Origin: CBINFS01 sp966250015
GTDB taxonomy: Bacteria; Bacteroidota; Rhodothermia; Rhodothermales; DASSAV01
Assembly (NCBI GenBank): GCA_966250015.1
Contig: CBINFS010000023.1
Location: 1 to 57,796 of the forward strand
DNA: 57,796 nucleotides
Reading direction: 5' to 3'
The notes beneath the pieces were generated by a model. It was not told the DNA's origin, searched no databases, and saw nothing but the letters and a program-made list of their open reading frames with translations. Shown piece by piece: positions 9,088 through 18,756 of the stretch (position 1 is the first letter of the stretch; every line of letters begins with the position of its first letter). Both the position numbers and the translations under genes were made by a program.

Positions 9088-11286
9088 ATGAAAACTACGC
9101 TTCTACTACTCCTCTCCGTACTAATTTTAAGCCTTGCCCAGCCGGTCCTCGCACAGATACCACCCGAGGCGTCCGATATCGAGCTTGAAGCACCGGACGG
9201 GACCAACGTACACATCGATCGGGACGAGTACGGCGTCCCGCACATCAAGGGAGCAAGCGAGACGGGCGTATTTTTCGCCCAGGGGTTCGCCACAGCGCAG
9301 GACCGTCTCTTTCAGCTCGAGCAGTTCCGCCTGGCGGCTCTCGGCCGCGTCTCGGAGCTCGATTCCTCCTTACTGGCTCAGGACATCCGGGTCAGGACCG
9401 TCTTTTACACCAAAGAAGAGCGCGCGCAGCACGCGGCGGAGGCCAGGGAGGAAATCCGCAACATGCTCGAAGCCTACGGAGCAGGGATCAACGCGTTTCT
9501 CGATTCCGTAGCGGCCAACCCAGCCGCCTACCTCCCGGCTCAGTTTGCGGTGCTCGGCCATACCCCCGAGCCGTGGGAGATGGACCACTCCATTGCGATC
9601 ATGCAGTTCTTCATGCGGCAGTTCGGCCAGTACGGCGGAGCGGAGCTCGAACGTTTCAGGGAGCTCCAGCAAAACGGTATGGAGTGGTTCGAAACGAATC
9701 GCCCGCTTAACGATCCGGACGCACCGACGACCATCCCGGCCGACGCTCCTGGAAAAATGCCCTACAGAACGAGCGACGCTCTGATCGGAACGGCTTCGTC
9801 ACTCCCGTGGCTTTCTGCAGACGTTTCTCCCATCACCGTAGTCGAAGCGCCGTTCATCCCGAAGATGGGGAGCTTCGCCGTGCTCGTCTCACCGGAAAAG
9901 TCCGCCACGGGCTACGTGATGCAACTCGGAGCTCCCCAGATGCACACAACCGCCGATCCCAACCCGCCCGACGTACACGCCATCGCCCACGAAGTCGAGC
10001 TCAACGCAGGCGAGCTGCACATTGGCGGCATGACCGTCCCCGGCATCCCAGGGGTCATCATCGGCCGAAACAAACACGTTGCCTGGACGCTGACCAGCGG
10101 CAACTCCGACAACACCGACACCTTCATCGAGACCGTTCCGAACGGTACGTTCGACGTCTACCTGTTCAACGGCGAGGAGGTCGCGTTCGAGGTACGTGAG
10201 GAAACCTTCCATCCTCGCGGCGGCGACCCGGTGACCCGGCCCGTTTTCCGCACCGTTCACGGCCCGGTCATCGCCGAAAACCTCGCCCAGAACCAGGTCT
10301 ACACCTGGCAAATGACCTTCTGGAACGATGAGCTCGACATGCCCTCCGCGTTTTACGAAATCTGGAAGGCAACAAACGTCGATGAGTTCGAAGCCGCACT
10401 CCAGGAAGTCCCGATGAACTTCAACGTGTTTTACGCCGGCAAAGATCAGAACATCGCGTACTGGCACATCGGCAGGTTGCTCAAGAACACGCAGGAGCCT
10501 GGCGCCATCGATCCGCGCCTGCCTCGAATGGGCGATGGCACCCAGGAGTGGGGCGACGACCCGTTCATCCCGTTCTCCGAGCTCCCACAGGTAATAAACC
10601 CCGCGCAGGGATACCTGGTGAACTGGAATAATAAACCGGCCACGTGGTGGAATAACGGTGACAATGCGCCCTGGGTGACCAACGCAGAAGACCGCGAAGT
10701 CCGCACGAATCGCGTGCTCGCCATCGACGACTACGTCGCGCCAGTTGATTCGATAACGTTCGCTCAGTTGCAAGAGGTGGTCAACGTCGTACGAAATGCA
10801 AATAGCTATCCCGGCAGCTATCAGCAGGTGCTCGAGCTCGCACCCGACTCGATCTGGGGCCAAAACCTCGTACCCCCTGGCCAGAGCGGATTCATCAACA
10901 TCCAGGGAACCCCGGCACGACATTTTGTCGACCAGTGGGAATCGTACCTTACCGGCGTAATGAAGCCGTTCTATTTCGACTCACCGGTAGCCCTGGCGGA
11001 TGAGAATCCGGGTGAGCTGCCCCACTCGGTCGAGCTCTTCCAGAACTATCCGAATCCCTTCAACCCCGTAACGACAATCCGCTACCGCCTGCCGTCGGCG
11101 GTGAACGTGGAGCTCTCGGTCTATGACGTGCTTGGGCGCCGCGTCGCCTGGCTGGTCAACGGATTGCAAACCGCAGGCGAGCACCGCGTCGAGTTCAACG
11201 CCGGCAACCTCGCCTCCGGCCTCTACGTCTACCGCCTGCAAACGCCCACGTCCGTGCTTTCCCGGACTCTTGTGATCGTCAAATGA
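9088..11286 (+). CDS. Secreted penicillin-acylase-family Ntn-hydrolase with type IX sorting domain
   Basis: 732 aa. Signal peptide 1-22 (cleavage at VLAQ). The acylase alpha chain begins DIELEAPDGTNVHIDRDEYG and has the family GFATAQDRLFQLEQFR and LAALGRVSEL motifs. Autoprocessing would expose Ser262 (KMG-SFAVLV), the expected beta-chain N-terminal nucleophile. The beta chain shows GYVMQLGAPQMH, GMTVPGIPGVIIGRNKHVAW, TSGNSDNTDTFIE and the late PPGQSG element. From about residue 649 a Por-secretion C-terminal domain follows (LFQNYPNPFNPVTTIRYRLP ... YRLQT ... LVIVK). The enzyme should hydrolyse an amide such as a beta-lactam side chain, acyl-homoserine lactone or other N-acyl compound at the cell surface or outside; the substrate is not predictable. 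It is slightly shorter than classical acylases. There is no clear ribosome-binding site. Confidence 0.93.
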   Translation: MKTTLLLLLSVLILSLAQPVLAQIPPEASDIELEAPDGTNVHIDRDEYGVPHIKGASETGVFFAQGFATAQDRLFQLEQFRLAALGRVSELDSSLLAQDIRVRTVFYTKEERAQHAAEAREEIRNMLEAYGAGINAFLDSVAANPAAYLPAQFAVLGHTPEPWEMDHSIAIMQFFMRQFGQYGGAELERFRELQQNGMEWFETNRPLNDPDAPTTIPADAPGKMPYRTSDALIGTASSLPWLSADVSPITVVEAPFIPKMGSFAVLVSPEKSATGYVMQLGAPQMHTTADPNPPDVHAIAHEVELNAGELHIGGMTVPGIPGVIIGRNKHVAWTLTSGNSDNTDTFIETVPNGTFDVYLFNGEEVAFEVREETFHPRGGDPVTRPVFRTVHGPVIAENLAQNQVYTWQMTFWNDELDMPSAFYEIWKATNVDEFEAALQEVPMNFNVFYAGKDQNIAYWHIGRLLKNTQEPGAIDPRLPRMGDGTQEWGDDPFIPFSELPQVINPAQGYLVNWNNKPATWWNNGDNAPWVTNAEDREVRTNRVLAIDDYVAPVDSITFAQLQEVVNVVRNANSYPGSYQQVLELAPDSIWGQNLVPPGQSGFINIQGTPARHFVDQWESYLTGVMKPFYFDSPVALADENPGELPHSVELFQNYPNPFNPVTTIRYRLPSAVNVELSVYDVLGRRVAWLVNGLQTAGEHRVEFNAGNLASGLYVYRLQTPTSVLSRTLVIVK

Positions 11287-11397
11287 GGTGCAGCCCCAGC
11301 GAAAAGTCTTCGATAACGTAATAAGGTTGGACGTGCGGTTAGAGGATTGGGTAGCGTACGTACATTCAGCATAACGTACACCCAGTTGAAGTCAAAA

Positions 11398-12144
11398 ATG
11401 CGCCGTTCCAGGTTCGATCACGTCCTCCAGTTCAGGATCAACCTCCTGGGCGTTTCGCCGCCGGTCTGGCGGACGATCCTGGTGCCGCACACCTATTCGT
11501 TCTGGGACCTGCACGTTGCCATCCAGGATGCCACGGGTTGGGAAGGTAACCACCTCCACGTCTTCGTGTTGAGAGATCCGTTGTCGAGGGAGATGTTAGA
11601 AATCGGCGTCCCGGATTTTTACAACCCAGACGACCCGATTCTACCCGGCTGGAACGTGAAAGTGGCGCAGTTCATCACGTTGCTGAATCCCAAAGTGGTT
11701 TATACGTACGATTTTGGGGATGTATGGCGCCACAGCGTCACGCTGCAAAAGGTATTGCCGAGAGAGAAGGACGTCGACTATCCGCGCCTCGTGAGCGGAA
11801 AGCGCCACTGCCCGCCTGAAGACTGCGGGGGCCCACCGGGATATAAGCATTTCCTGGAAGCTATTTCTAATCCAAATCACAAGAATCACAAGGAAATGAT
11901 GGAATGGATCGGCAAGCCCTTCGATCCCGAGCAATTCGACGAAAAAGCCGTCTCCTTTACCAATCCTGAAGAACGCTTTCGAACCGCTTTTAAAGAGCTG
12001 CCAGAATTCGGTGACCCAGATTTTTATATAGACGACGAGATGATCGATCCAGACGATCCCTCTTTTCTCAGCTTCAACCAACCGCCCTGGCTTTTCTTCG
12101 ATACCGACGATTCGGAAGACGTAGACGAAAACGGACAAGGCTGA
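11398..12144 (+). CDS. Plasmid pRiA4b ORF-3-like protein
   Basis: 248 aa from the ATG at 11398; the longer reading starts at a TTG at 11347 without a better context. The first two thirds match the pRiA4b ORF-3-like (IS1096 passenger, TnpR-like) family: LQFRINLLGVSPPVWRTILV, FWDLHVAIQDATGWEGNHLH, YTYDFGDVWRHSVTLQKVLP, YPRLVSGKRHCPPEDCGG and YKHFLEAI. The C-terminal 80 residues are acidic and probably disordered. The family occurs on plasmids and chromosomes and has no firm biochemical role. No IS ends or transposase are found nearby, so it is not by itself evidence of a mobile element here. Confidence 0.85.
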   Translation: MRRSRFDHVLQFRINLLGVSPPVWRTILVPHTYSFWDLHVAIQDATGWEGNHLHVFVLRDPLSREMLEIGVPDFYNPDDPILPGWNVKVAQFITLLNPKVVYTYDFGDVWRHSVTLQKVLPREKDVDYPRLVSGKRHCPPEDCGGPPGYKHFLEAISNPNHKNHKEMMEWIGKPFDPEQFDEKAVSFTNPEERFRTAFKELPEFGDPDFYIDDEMIDPDDPSFLSFNQPPWLFFDTDDSEDVDENGQG

Positions 12145-12489
12145 GTATCCTGCCATTCGGCAAGTCACCCCCGGACTCCAAAACCAAATCCTTTCTTTTC
12201 GCTACAATGCCCGAGATACGGCTGCGCGGCTGAACGTCGTATATCCTGGTAAGGTGGAATAACTCTTTCGGGTTTAATCGATGAAAAGCCGGGATAAAGA
12301 TGTGCCAGGACCTGTTTATCTTCATTTCGTGCGCCATGCTGCGTCCGATCTATATCCTGATTTTATCCGGATATGGAGACTATGAACTGTAACATTGCCT
12401 ACATAATTTTCGTTTATCCCAGGCAAATTTGAATCGCATCCTGATTGTTGACCAGGGTCATACGTTCCTCCGCACTCCGTACTCCAGGA
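12145..12489. other. Gene-free spacer before a histidine kinase
   Basis: 345 bp, less GC-rich than its surroundings. No ORF with family resemblance, no tRNA-like fold and none of the repeat modules were found. A short dyad ATATCC...GGATAT (about 12351-12373) and several TATATCC words are the only visible structure. It presumably holds the promoter of the kinase at 12490. Confidence 0.4.
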
Positions 12490-14019
12490 ATGAACTTATC
12501 CTCACATGAGACGCCGGCGAATCCGGTGACGTTACGGTTCAAAAACGACGAAACCGAGGCCGCCTTTTACGACGCATACGTGCAGGATTCCCTGCCCATC
12601 ATCCGCTGGTCGCTGGGTCTCGGGTTCGGCCTCTTTGCATTTTTCGGCATCCTCGACGTGGAGCTGGTCCCGGACGTGATCGTCGAGGCCCTGACCATCC
12701 GGGTCATCGTCTGCTCCTTCATTGCCGCGGGTTTCTGGCTCAGCTTCAGCCGGTACTTCAAAAAGGGAATGCAATTCATCATGAGCCTGGTCCCCTTCAT
12801 GGCAGCGGTGGGAGTCATGATCATGATCTTGATCACCGACTGGCTTGGCGGGACCTACTACTACGGCGGGCTTATCGTCATCATGATGTTCGTCCACGTG
12901 CTCTCCCGATTGAGGTTCATCTACGCGACCGTGACGGGGTGGTTAATCGTTGCGCTGTTCGTCGCCGTCTCGCTGGTCAAGGACCACCCGGGATACGTGA
13001 TCATGAATAATACGTTTGTGCTGGTCTCCGCGCACATGTTCGGGATGTTCGCCAGCTACATGCTCGAACGGTATGCCCGTCAGATTTTCTTTCAGATGAA
13101 CGCCCTGGGCAGCCGCAAACGGGAGCTTGAAAAGGCGAATACCGAGCTGAAAAACGCCCTCAACGACCTCAAGACAATGCAGAACCAGCTCGTCCACTCG
13201 GAGAAGATGGCCTCGCTCGGACAGCTCACGGCGGGCATCGCGCACGAGATCAAGAACCCGCTGAACTTCGTCACCAACTTTGCCAACCTGAGCGAGGAGC
13301 TCGCCCGTGACCTCCGTGAAGCGCTTGACACCGGCCTACCGCACGAAGACATCGAGGCCATCATAGACGACCTCGGCCGCTGCGCAGAAAAAATCAACGA
13401 GCACGGCCGAAGGGCAGATCGTATCGTCCGCAACATGCTCGAACACGCCCGGTTCAGCGCTGGAAACTACGAAACGGTCGAGATCAACCACTTCGTCGAC
13501 GAATGGGTGTGCCTGGCGCAAAACGAGCTCGACGTGGACTTTCCCAAGCTGGAGGTCACCATCGAGCGGCTATACGACCCCGACGCGGGTGAAGTGAACC
13601 TGGCGCCACAGGACATGGGACGCGTGCTGCTGAACATCCTGCAGAACGCCTTCTACGCAGCCAAGCAGCGCACCAATACTGACGCGCCTCCCACGGTCAC
13701 GATCCACACCAACGGCACGCACGACGACGTCGAGATCAGGATCACTGACAACGGGCCTGGCATCCCCGAGAACATCCGGCACCGGGTCTTCGAACCGTTC
13801 TTCACGACGAAGCCGGCCGGTGAGGGCACAGGCCTCGGACTGAGCCTGAGCTACGACATCGTGACCCGCGCCCACGGAGGCACCCTCCAGGTCGAAAGCA
13901 CCGTCGGCGAAGGCACCTCCTTCATCATCACCATCCCCCGCTTCTCAAAACACATATCCACCCACCCCGCCCCCGAAGAAACTCCCGCCAAACCCCATCT
14001 CGAAGCCACCACCGCTTGA
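12490..14019 (+). CDS. Membrane-bound histidine kinase with six-helix sensor
   Basis: 509 aa from the ATG at 12490; a TTG at 12445 would add 15 residues. About five to six hydrophobic helices between residues 30 and 190 (e.g. LTIRVIVCSFIAAGFWLSF, LIVIMMFVHVLSRL) form an integral membrane sensor. Next come a coiled coil (SRKRELEKANTELKNALNDL), HisKA with phosphoacceptor His252 in GQLTAGIAHEIKNPLNFV, and HATPase with N box (LLNILQNAFYAAKQR), G1 (ITDNGPGIP), F box (FEPFFTTKP) and G2 (GTGLGLSLSYDI). It is a functional-looking orphan kinase. Its core closely resembles that of the convergent kinase at 14632-18096, separated from it by a large intergenic repeat. No response regulator is adjacent. 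Confidence 0.92.
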   Translation: MNLSSHETPANPVTLRFKNDETEAAFYDAYVQDSLPIIRWSLGLGFGLFAFFGILDVELVPDVIVEALTIRVIVCSFIAAGFWLSFSRYFKKGMQFIMSLVPFMAAVGVMIMILITDWLGGTYYYGGLIVIMMFVHVLSRLRFIYATVTGWLIVALFVAVSLVKDHPGYVIMNNTFVLVSAHMFGMFASYMLERYARQIFFQMNALGSRKRELEKANTELKNALNDLKTMQNQLVHSEKMASLGQLTAGIAHEIKNPLNFVTNFANLSEELARDLREALDTGLPHEDIEAIIDDLGRCAEKINEHGRRADRIVRNMLEHARFSAGNYETVEINHFVDEWVCLAQNELDVDFPKLEVTIERLYDPDAGEVNLAPQDMGRVLLNILQNAFYAAKQRTNTDAPPTVTIHTNGTHDDVEIRITDNGPGIPENIRHRVFEPFFTTKPAGEGTGLGLSLSYDIVTRAHGGTLQVESTVGEGTSFIITIPRFSKHISTHPAPEETPAKPHLEATTA

Positions 14020-14036
14020 CCGCACAAACTTTTAAT

Positions 14037-14601
14037 GCACGCGAAGGCGCGATGATGGCGTTGTCGGTCAATGCGTACCGTGAGTATCCTGACGGCTGAA
14101 ATGCACAACGTTGCCTCGTCGCTACGCTCCTCGGCATGACAAGGTGAGGCTGTGGCGATAGCATTGGGGCCAATATCTGCCCATACCTCACTATATGTCA
14201 TCCCGAACGCCAGTGAGGGATCTTCCCGAAATGCGGCGTTGATGGTTGGCTCCAACGGTGTGTTTAAATGGCTGCTCCCCTGATCGGGCCTGCTCCGCGC
14301 TCGATGCGAAGGGAGCTGTCGCGGAGCGACTGAGGGGTAGATTGAAGACCTTGTAGAAATGTTCTTTATCCTTAAAATACACGTCATCTCCGCGAAGGCG
14401 GAGATCCAGGAAAGCGTGCGGATTGCCCCCACGCTTTTGCTAACCAACACCCTCACATGGATCCCGGCTCGGCAGCCGGGATGACGTGTGTATGGGGTAT
14501 TCGGTTACATTACACGCCCAGCATTTGGTCAAGCCACCTCAAAAAACCTCTGCCATCCGCGTCCATCTCGGAATGTCATTCTCCCGAATCCTTCGCGTGA
14601 G
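14037..14601. repeat. Composite palindromic intergenic repeat between convergent kinases
   Basis: Modules in order: gamma 14037-14052 (GCACGCGAAGGCGCGA); alpha arms 14110-14143 and 14196-14266 in inverted orientation; kappa 14315-14340 (CTGTCGCGGAGCGACTGAGG); beta 14381-14410 (TCTCCGC-gaag-GCGGAGA core); beta' 14458-14487 (CCCGGCT-cggc-AGCCGGG core); delta' 14538-14570; gamma' 14590-14601 (CCTTCGCGTGAG). The outer gamma modules are inverted relative to each other. The left one lies 17 bp after the stop of the plus-strand kinase and the right one 30 bp before the stop of the minus-strand kinase. No coding potential of its own was recognised. Confidence 0.8.
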
Positions 14602-14631
14602 CCCTTATTTCTCGAACTTCCAGTAGCTATC

Positions 14632-17600
14632 TCACCGCGCCTCGGCCCTGGCGGCCAGCGACTCGTCGGCGCCAAACGTCTGAACCAGCGGGAGGTGGAT
14701 CGTGAACGTCGTCCCCTTGCCCTCCTCGCTCTCGACCTCCAATTTGCCCTCGTGGCCCTGGGTGATGATGTCATAGGCCAGCGAAAGCCCAAGGCCGGTC
14801 CCCTGTCCGGCGGGTTTCGTCGTGAAGAACGGCTCGAAGATCTTTTCCAGTAGATCGGCAGGGATGCCAGTCCCGTTATCCTGGATTCGGACCTGGATCT
14901 CGTCCCCGGCACGCTTCGTGCTAACCTTTACCGTTGGCGCTGTGGAGTCGGTGCTCTCCATAATGCGCTGATGGACGGCATAAAAGGCGTTGCTCAGCAG
15001 GTTCAGAAAGACCCGCCCAATGTCCTGCGCAATGACGTCCACCGGAGGAAGGGATGGGTCGTATCTTCTTTCGATCGCGCATTTGAACTCGGATACCCGT
15101 GCGCGCATGCTGTGGTAGGCGAGGTTGACCGATTCGTCGAGCAAGCCGTTCAGGTCAATCGTAGCGCGTTCGCCCGACGAGCCTCGCGCATGCATGAGCA
15201 TGCTGCGAACGATGCCGTCCGCCCGTTTCCCGTGATGCTCGATCTTTTCGGTGCTCATTTCGAGGTCTTCCAACAGGTCAGCGACGTCGGTCAGGCGCAC
15301 GTCAGGGTTTTCATTCATGACCTGCTTGATCTCCAGTATGATCTCCTTCGAGGCTTCCGAGAAGTTGTTGACGAAATTGAGCGGATTCTTGATCTCGTGT
15401 GCGATGCCCGCCGTAAGCTGGCCGAGCGAAGCGAGCTTCTCTTGCTGGATGAGCTGCGCCTGCGTGCGTTTGAGCTGTCCGTACGCCCGTTCGATCTGGC
15501 GTGCCTGCTCGAGCTCACGCTCACGTGCTTTTTCTTGTTCGCGCCGGATGATGCGCCTGCGCTGCACACGGTCGACTGCGAACACTAACGCACCCAGCAT
15601 CAAACCGTAGACAATGAAGGCAGGCCAGGCAGCCCACCATGCGGGACGGATCGAAAAAACGTACCGGGCGGGCTCTTCGGACCAGACCCCGTCGTTGTTC
15701 GCGGCGATCACCTCGAACGTGTACTCACGCGGTAAAAACACCGCGTTGAGGTTCGTGTACCGGATCGAAGCCTCTGTCGTATCGGCTGACCAATCGTCGT
15801 CGTAGCCGACAAGCCGCGTCCGGTACCGAACCTGCCGTTCGTCGGCAAACGAAAGTGCCGAGTAGGTAAAGACCACTTCGTTGTGGCCGCTGTTGTCCTG
15901 CTGAATCCGGGCCATCCGGATCACAGCTCGCGGCGGTACCGAGTTGGTGCGGTCCAGCCTGGGGCGGTAGATGGCGAGGCCGCGCGGCGTACCCATGTAG
16001 ACGTTTCCGTCGCCGCCAATCTTGATAGCTTTGGGCCCCCACACGTTGTCAGAGATGAGTCCGTCAAGCCGGGTTATGCGCCGAAGTACGGTGTCGGCAC
16101 GTAAATCCACCTGGTACAGCCCTTCGACGGTTCCGACCCAGAGCACACCGGTCGAGTCGTCGTACGTCGCCGCCGCAGCCGGTGTCGTCAGACCTTGCTC
16201 CTCTCCGATTACGCGGCTGTACGTCGGGGGGTTGCCCGTGATTTCCCGTATGACGCCTCCAACCGACCATAAAGATCCTCCGAAGGTGGCCAGCGACAAA
16301 AGCGATCCGTCGAACTGTTCAGGCTGTTCAAGCGCCAGCTCGAACAACGCTTCGGTTATCACTCTCGTCCCGGGTTCGGGCGCCCTGATCGGCGTCCAGG
16401 GCAGCCCTCGTAGTGCCTCGACCGTTATGGGTACAAGGCTTCGGTAGATCCGCATGTCTTTTCCGGCAACCAGAACATATCCGTTCGTGTCCAGTCCGAC
16501 GTCCCAATATCCCATGGTCGGAAGACCGGCCTCCTCGCTCCAAACGTACCACTGGTCTGCAACATTGCAGACGACGTTCTCCAGGGTTGCAAAACACACG
16601 GCAGGGACGGTCTCAGAACTCGACGCTGATATCGGAATTGGCAAAACGGCGCAAGAGGAGGAGTGCATCAGGTCGTAAAAGGAAACACCTACAGGGTAGC
16701 CGAACAGTTCGATCCGTTTATGCCCGCCACTTCGGGCGCCCCAATCCAGCCGCCCGAAGCCGCCCCAGGTCGATATCCAGAGGTTCTGCCTGCCGTCGTC
16801 ACAGATACCAAGCACGATGGGGTTGGCGAGGCCATCGTCGATGCCAACGTGTTCGGAGACGCCGTCCTCCCGAATCAGTGCCAGTCCTTCGGGCGACCCG
16901 GTCACGATGAGGTTCATTTCACCTCCCCTTCCCGGTACGCGAAAGTCGGTGAGCACGCTGTTGACGTCGGGAGCGGGAAGTGTGGGCCGCTCACCCGTGT
17001 ACGACCGGCCGGTGTACGCCATAAAGGCAAGGCCGTCGAACCTGAGACGGCTGAGCCCTCCATTCTGCCCGAACCAGACGTTACCCTCCCGGTCCTCCAT
17101 GACGCTCCAGACCTGATCGTCGATCATTCCGTTCAGGCGAGAGTACCGGGTGACATGATCCGGATCGGCCGGATCGACTTCCGCAACCCCTCCCCCGACA
17201 CTCGACACCAAAATTCGTCCCTGGTCCGTCTCGACTATTACGGTCACCATGTTCTGCGCCAGGCCGGGCAATACGCGAAAGGTCTCGCCTTCGAGCCGCC
17301 AGACTGTTCCATCCATACAGCCACCCCACAACACGCCAGAATGGTCTTCGAGCATCTGTACGGTACGGGGACAGGGAACATTGTCGATCTCTCGGGGAGT
17401 GTTGACACCCGGCTCGTCAAAGGCGAGGAGCCGGTTAAACGTGGAAGCCCACACCGCATCGCCACGCCGCACCACGAAGCTGGTCACCTCTATGCGTTGC
17501 GGTGGATCGCCCACCTCGTACCGGATCGTATCCGACGACACAATCGAATCCCCGTCAATGGAGTAGCGAATGATTCCATGTTCGAGTGCGCTGACCCAGA

Positions 17601-18096
17601 CGCGCGGACCGTCTACGACAAACGGACTGGCGATCTGGGTATTCTCCGGTTCTTTCAGTAGCGGTACGGTTCCCAGTGAATCGACGAACCGCAGGCGTTC
17701 GTCGTCCCTGTACATGGAAAGTGGTTTCTCCGAAACGACGATCCCTTCCGAGAACCGTACCCATAGCCTTCCGGAAGCGTCTTCAGCGAGGAGCCACGGA
17801 AATACGTTGAGCAACCCGTCATCCGAGTCGTAGACCTCGAATGACCGGCCGTCGTACCGAACTAACCCTGCGCCGTAATTTCCCAGCCACACGTAGCCCT
17901 GACGGTCCTGGTAGACGCTCGTAACAGCGGCGGTGGGTAAAGCCTTGGTCTCGCTCTCTGACGTGAAATGCGTAAAGGGTAGCCCCTGAGCGCCTGATAT
18001 TCTTGCTGTGACCAGTACTAAAAGTACGACCACCGTCGACCGAATGCTTTTCACCCCTCTAGTTCTCCTCCCCTGATTGTTGGAGTGACTCTCCAA
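14632..18096 (-). CDS. Two-component-propeller histidine kinase (Reg_prop, Y_Y_Y, HisKA, HATPase)
   Basis: 1154 aa. An N-terminal signal-anchor (STVVVLLVLVTARISG) leads to a large periplasmic sensor made of propeller repeats, seen as YVWLGNYGAGLVRYDG, LWVRFSEGIVV, NVWFGQNGGLSRLRFDG, NLWISTWGGFGRLDW and LWVGTVEGLYQVDL. A Y_Y_Y-type Ig-like domain (about 745-805), one transmembrane helix (about 815-838) and a coiled coil follow. HisKA has His900 in GQLTAGIAHEIKNPLNFV, and HATPase ends in GTGLGLSLAYDI. In Bacteroidota such proteins often sense polysaccharide fragments as hybrid regulators. This one lacks a fused receiver or AraC domain, so it must act through a separate partner. It starts 252 bp from a divergent small gene. 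Confidence 0.93.
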   Translation of the reverse strand: MESHSNNQGRRTRGVKSIRSTVVVLLVLVTARISGAQGLPFTHFTSESETKALPTAAVTSVYQDRQGYVWLGNYGAGLVRYDGRSFEVYDSDDGLLNVFPWLLAEDASGRLWVRFSEGIVVSEKPLSMYRDDERLRFVDSLGTVPLLKEPENTQIASPFVVDGPRVWVSALEHGIIRYSIDGDSIVSSDTIRYEVGDPPQRIEVTSFVVRRGDAVWASTFNRLLAFDEPGVNTPREIDNVPCPRTVQMLEDHSGVLWGGCMDGTVWRLEGETFRVLPGLAQNMVTVIVETDQGRILVSSVGGGVAEVDPADPDHVTRYSRLNGMIDDQVWSVMEDREGNVWFGQNGGLSRLRFDGLAFMAYTGRSYTGERPTLPAPDVNSVLTDFRVPGRGGEMNLIVTGSPEGLALIREDGVSEHVGIDDGLANPIVLGICDDGRQNLWISTWGGFGRLDWGARSGGHKRIELFGYPVGVSFYDLMHSSSCAVLPIPISASSSETVPAVCFATLENVVCNVADQWYVWSEEAGLPTMGYWDVGLDTNGYVLVAGKDMRIYRSLVPITVEALRGLPWTPIRAPEPGTRVITEALFELALEQPEQFDGSLLSLATFGGSLWSVGGVIREITGNPPTYSRVIGEEQGLTTPAAAATYDDSTGVLWVGTVEGLYQVDLRADTVLRRITRLDGLISDNVWGPKAIKIGGDGNVYMGTPRGLAIYRPRLDRTNSVPPRAVIRMARIQQDNSGHNEVVFTYSALSFADERQVRYRTRLVGYDDDWSADTTEASIRYTNLNAVFLPREYTFEVIAANNDGVWSEEPARYVFSIRPAWWAAWPAFIVYGLMLGALVFAVDRVQRRRIIRREQEKARERELEQARQIERAYGQLKRTQAQLIQQEKLASLGQLTAGIAHEIKNPLNFVNNFSEASKEIILEIKQVMNENPDVRLTDVADLLEDLEMSTEKIEHHGKRADGIVRSMLMHARGSSGERATIDLNGLLDESVNLAYHSMRARVSEFKCAIERRYDPSLPPVDVIAQDIGRVFLNLLSNAFYAVHQRIMESTDSTAPTVKVSTKRAGDEIQVRIQDNGTGIPADLLEKIFEPFFTTKPAGQGTGLGLSLAYDIITQGHEGKLEVESEEGKGTTFTIHLPLVQTFGADESLAARAEAR

Positions 18097-18348
18097 AACG
18101 AGCGCACCACCAAAGCGCAGACGGACAAGAACCTATCCTCGTAAGCTATGGAAATCATCCACCAAAGGAGCAACCTGATTTCAGGATATCGAGCATGCAG
18201 ATAATCCACCACGCCGTGAGGCAGGTATTGGTTTTACTCGTCAAACGGGTTTACTCCGTTCAATCGAATCGTCGACCTTACCGTAACAAAAAGCCGCGTC
18301 CCCCGTCTTTCCCGCCATATGGGCTTCCAAACCATTACATTCTAACCC

Positions 18349-18756
18349 GTGATCACACGTGACTACATTCTCCGCCAGATACAGCAGCTGGTCCAGGCGC
18401 TGGCTCGTGTAATGATGCTTCGCTCGACCCAACAGGACGAAGAGGCCATGATAGAGGTCGACCGGGCGCTCAACGAGCTGCCGGAGCTGGGTGTATTGAT
18501 CCGCTCCGACTTGAATCTTGACGACGTACTGACAACGTGTGGAACGGGAAACAATTTTAATCCAGAAAAAGCGCTCGCCGTTGCTGACCTGCTCGTCGAA
18601 AAAGCAGAGTTGGTCGAGGATGGGGTGCTACGAATGCGGAATCTTCGATACGCGCTTTGGCTCTACGAAGCCGCCCTGGCAACCCCTGCGGTAGCAATAC
18701 CGATGGATCTCTACGACCGGATATCCTGGCTCAAAAACCTGCTCGACGAAGCATAG
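18349..18756 (+). CDS. Small helical protein of unknown function (DUF6483-like)
   Basis: 135 aa from a GTG start. It is predicted all-helical and cytosolic: ILRQIQQLVQALARVMMLRS, an acidic mid-section (LNLDDVLTTCGTGNNFN) and two C-terminal helices that look TPR-like (RYALWLYEAALATP, LYDRISWLKNLLDEA). The opening xRDYxxRQIxQLxxxLARxx resembles small Bacteroidota/Firmicutes proteins grouped as DUF6483, a match from memory and not a search. Third-position base use fits a real gene. It lies between the divergent propeller kinase and the antiporter, 240 bp upstream of the latter. No function is proposed. Confidence 0.6.
   Translation: MITRDYILRQIQQLVQALARVMMLRSTQQDEEAMIEVDRALNELPELGVLIRSDLNLDDVLTTCGTGNNFNPEKALAVADLLVEKAELVEDGVLRMRNLRYALWLYEAALATPAVAIPMDLYDRISWLKNLLDEA

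Noticed and set aside
11398..12144. A transposon, suggested by the IS1096/pRiA4b-type family name
   Set aside because: No transposase, terminal inverted repeats or target duplication flank the gene; the family is often found alone on chromosomes.
13851..14456. Minus-strand ORF running through the 14-kb repeat
   Set aside because: Its sequence is a translation of repeat modules plus antisense of a kinase gene. Similar peptides arise from the other repeat copies, so it reflects the DNA repeats, not a protein.
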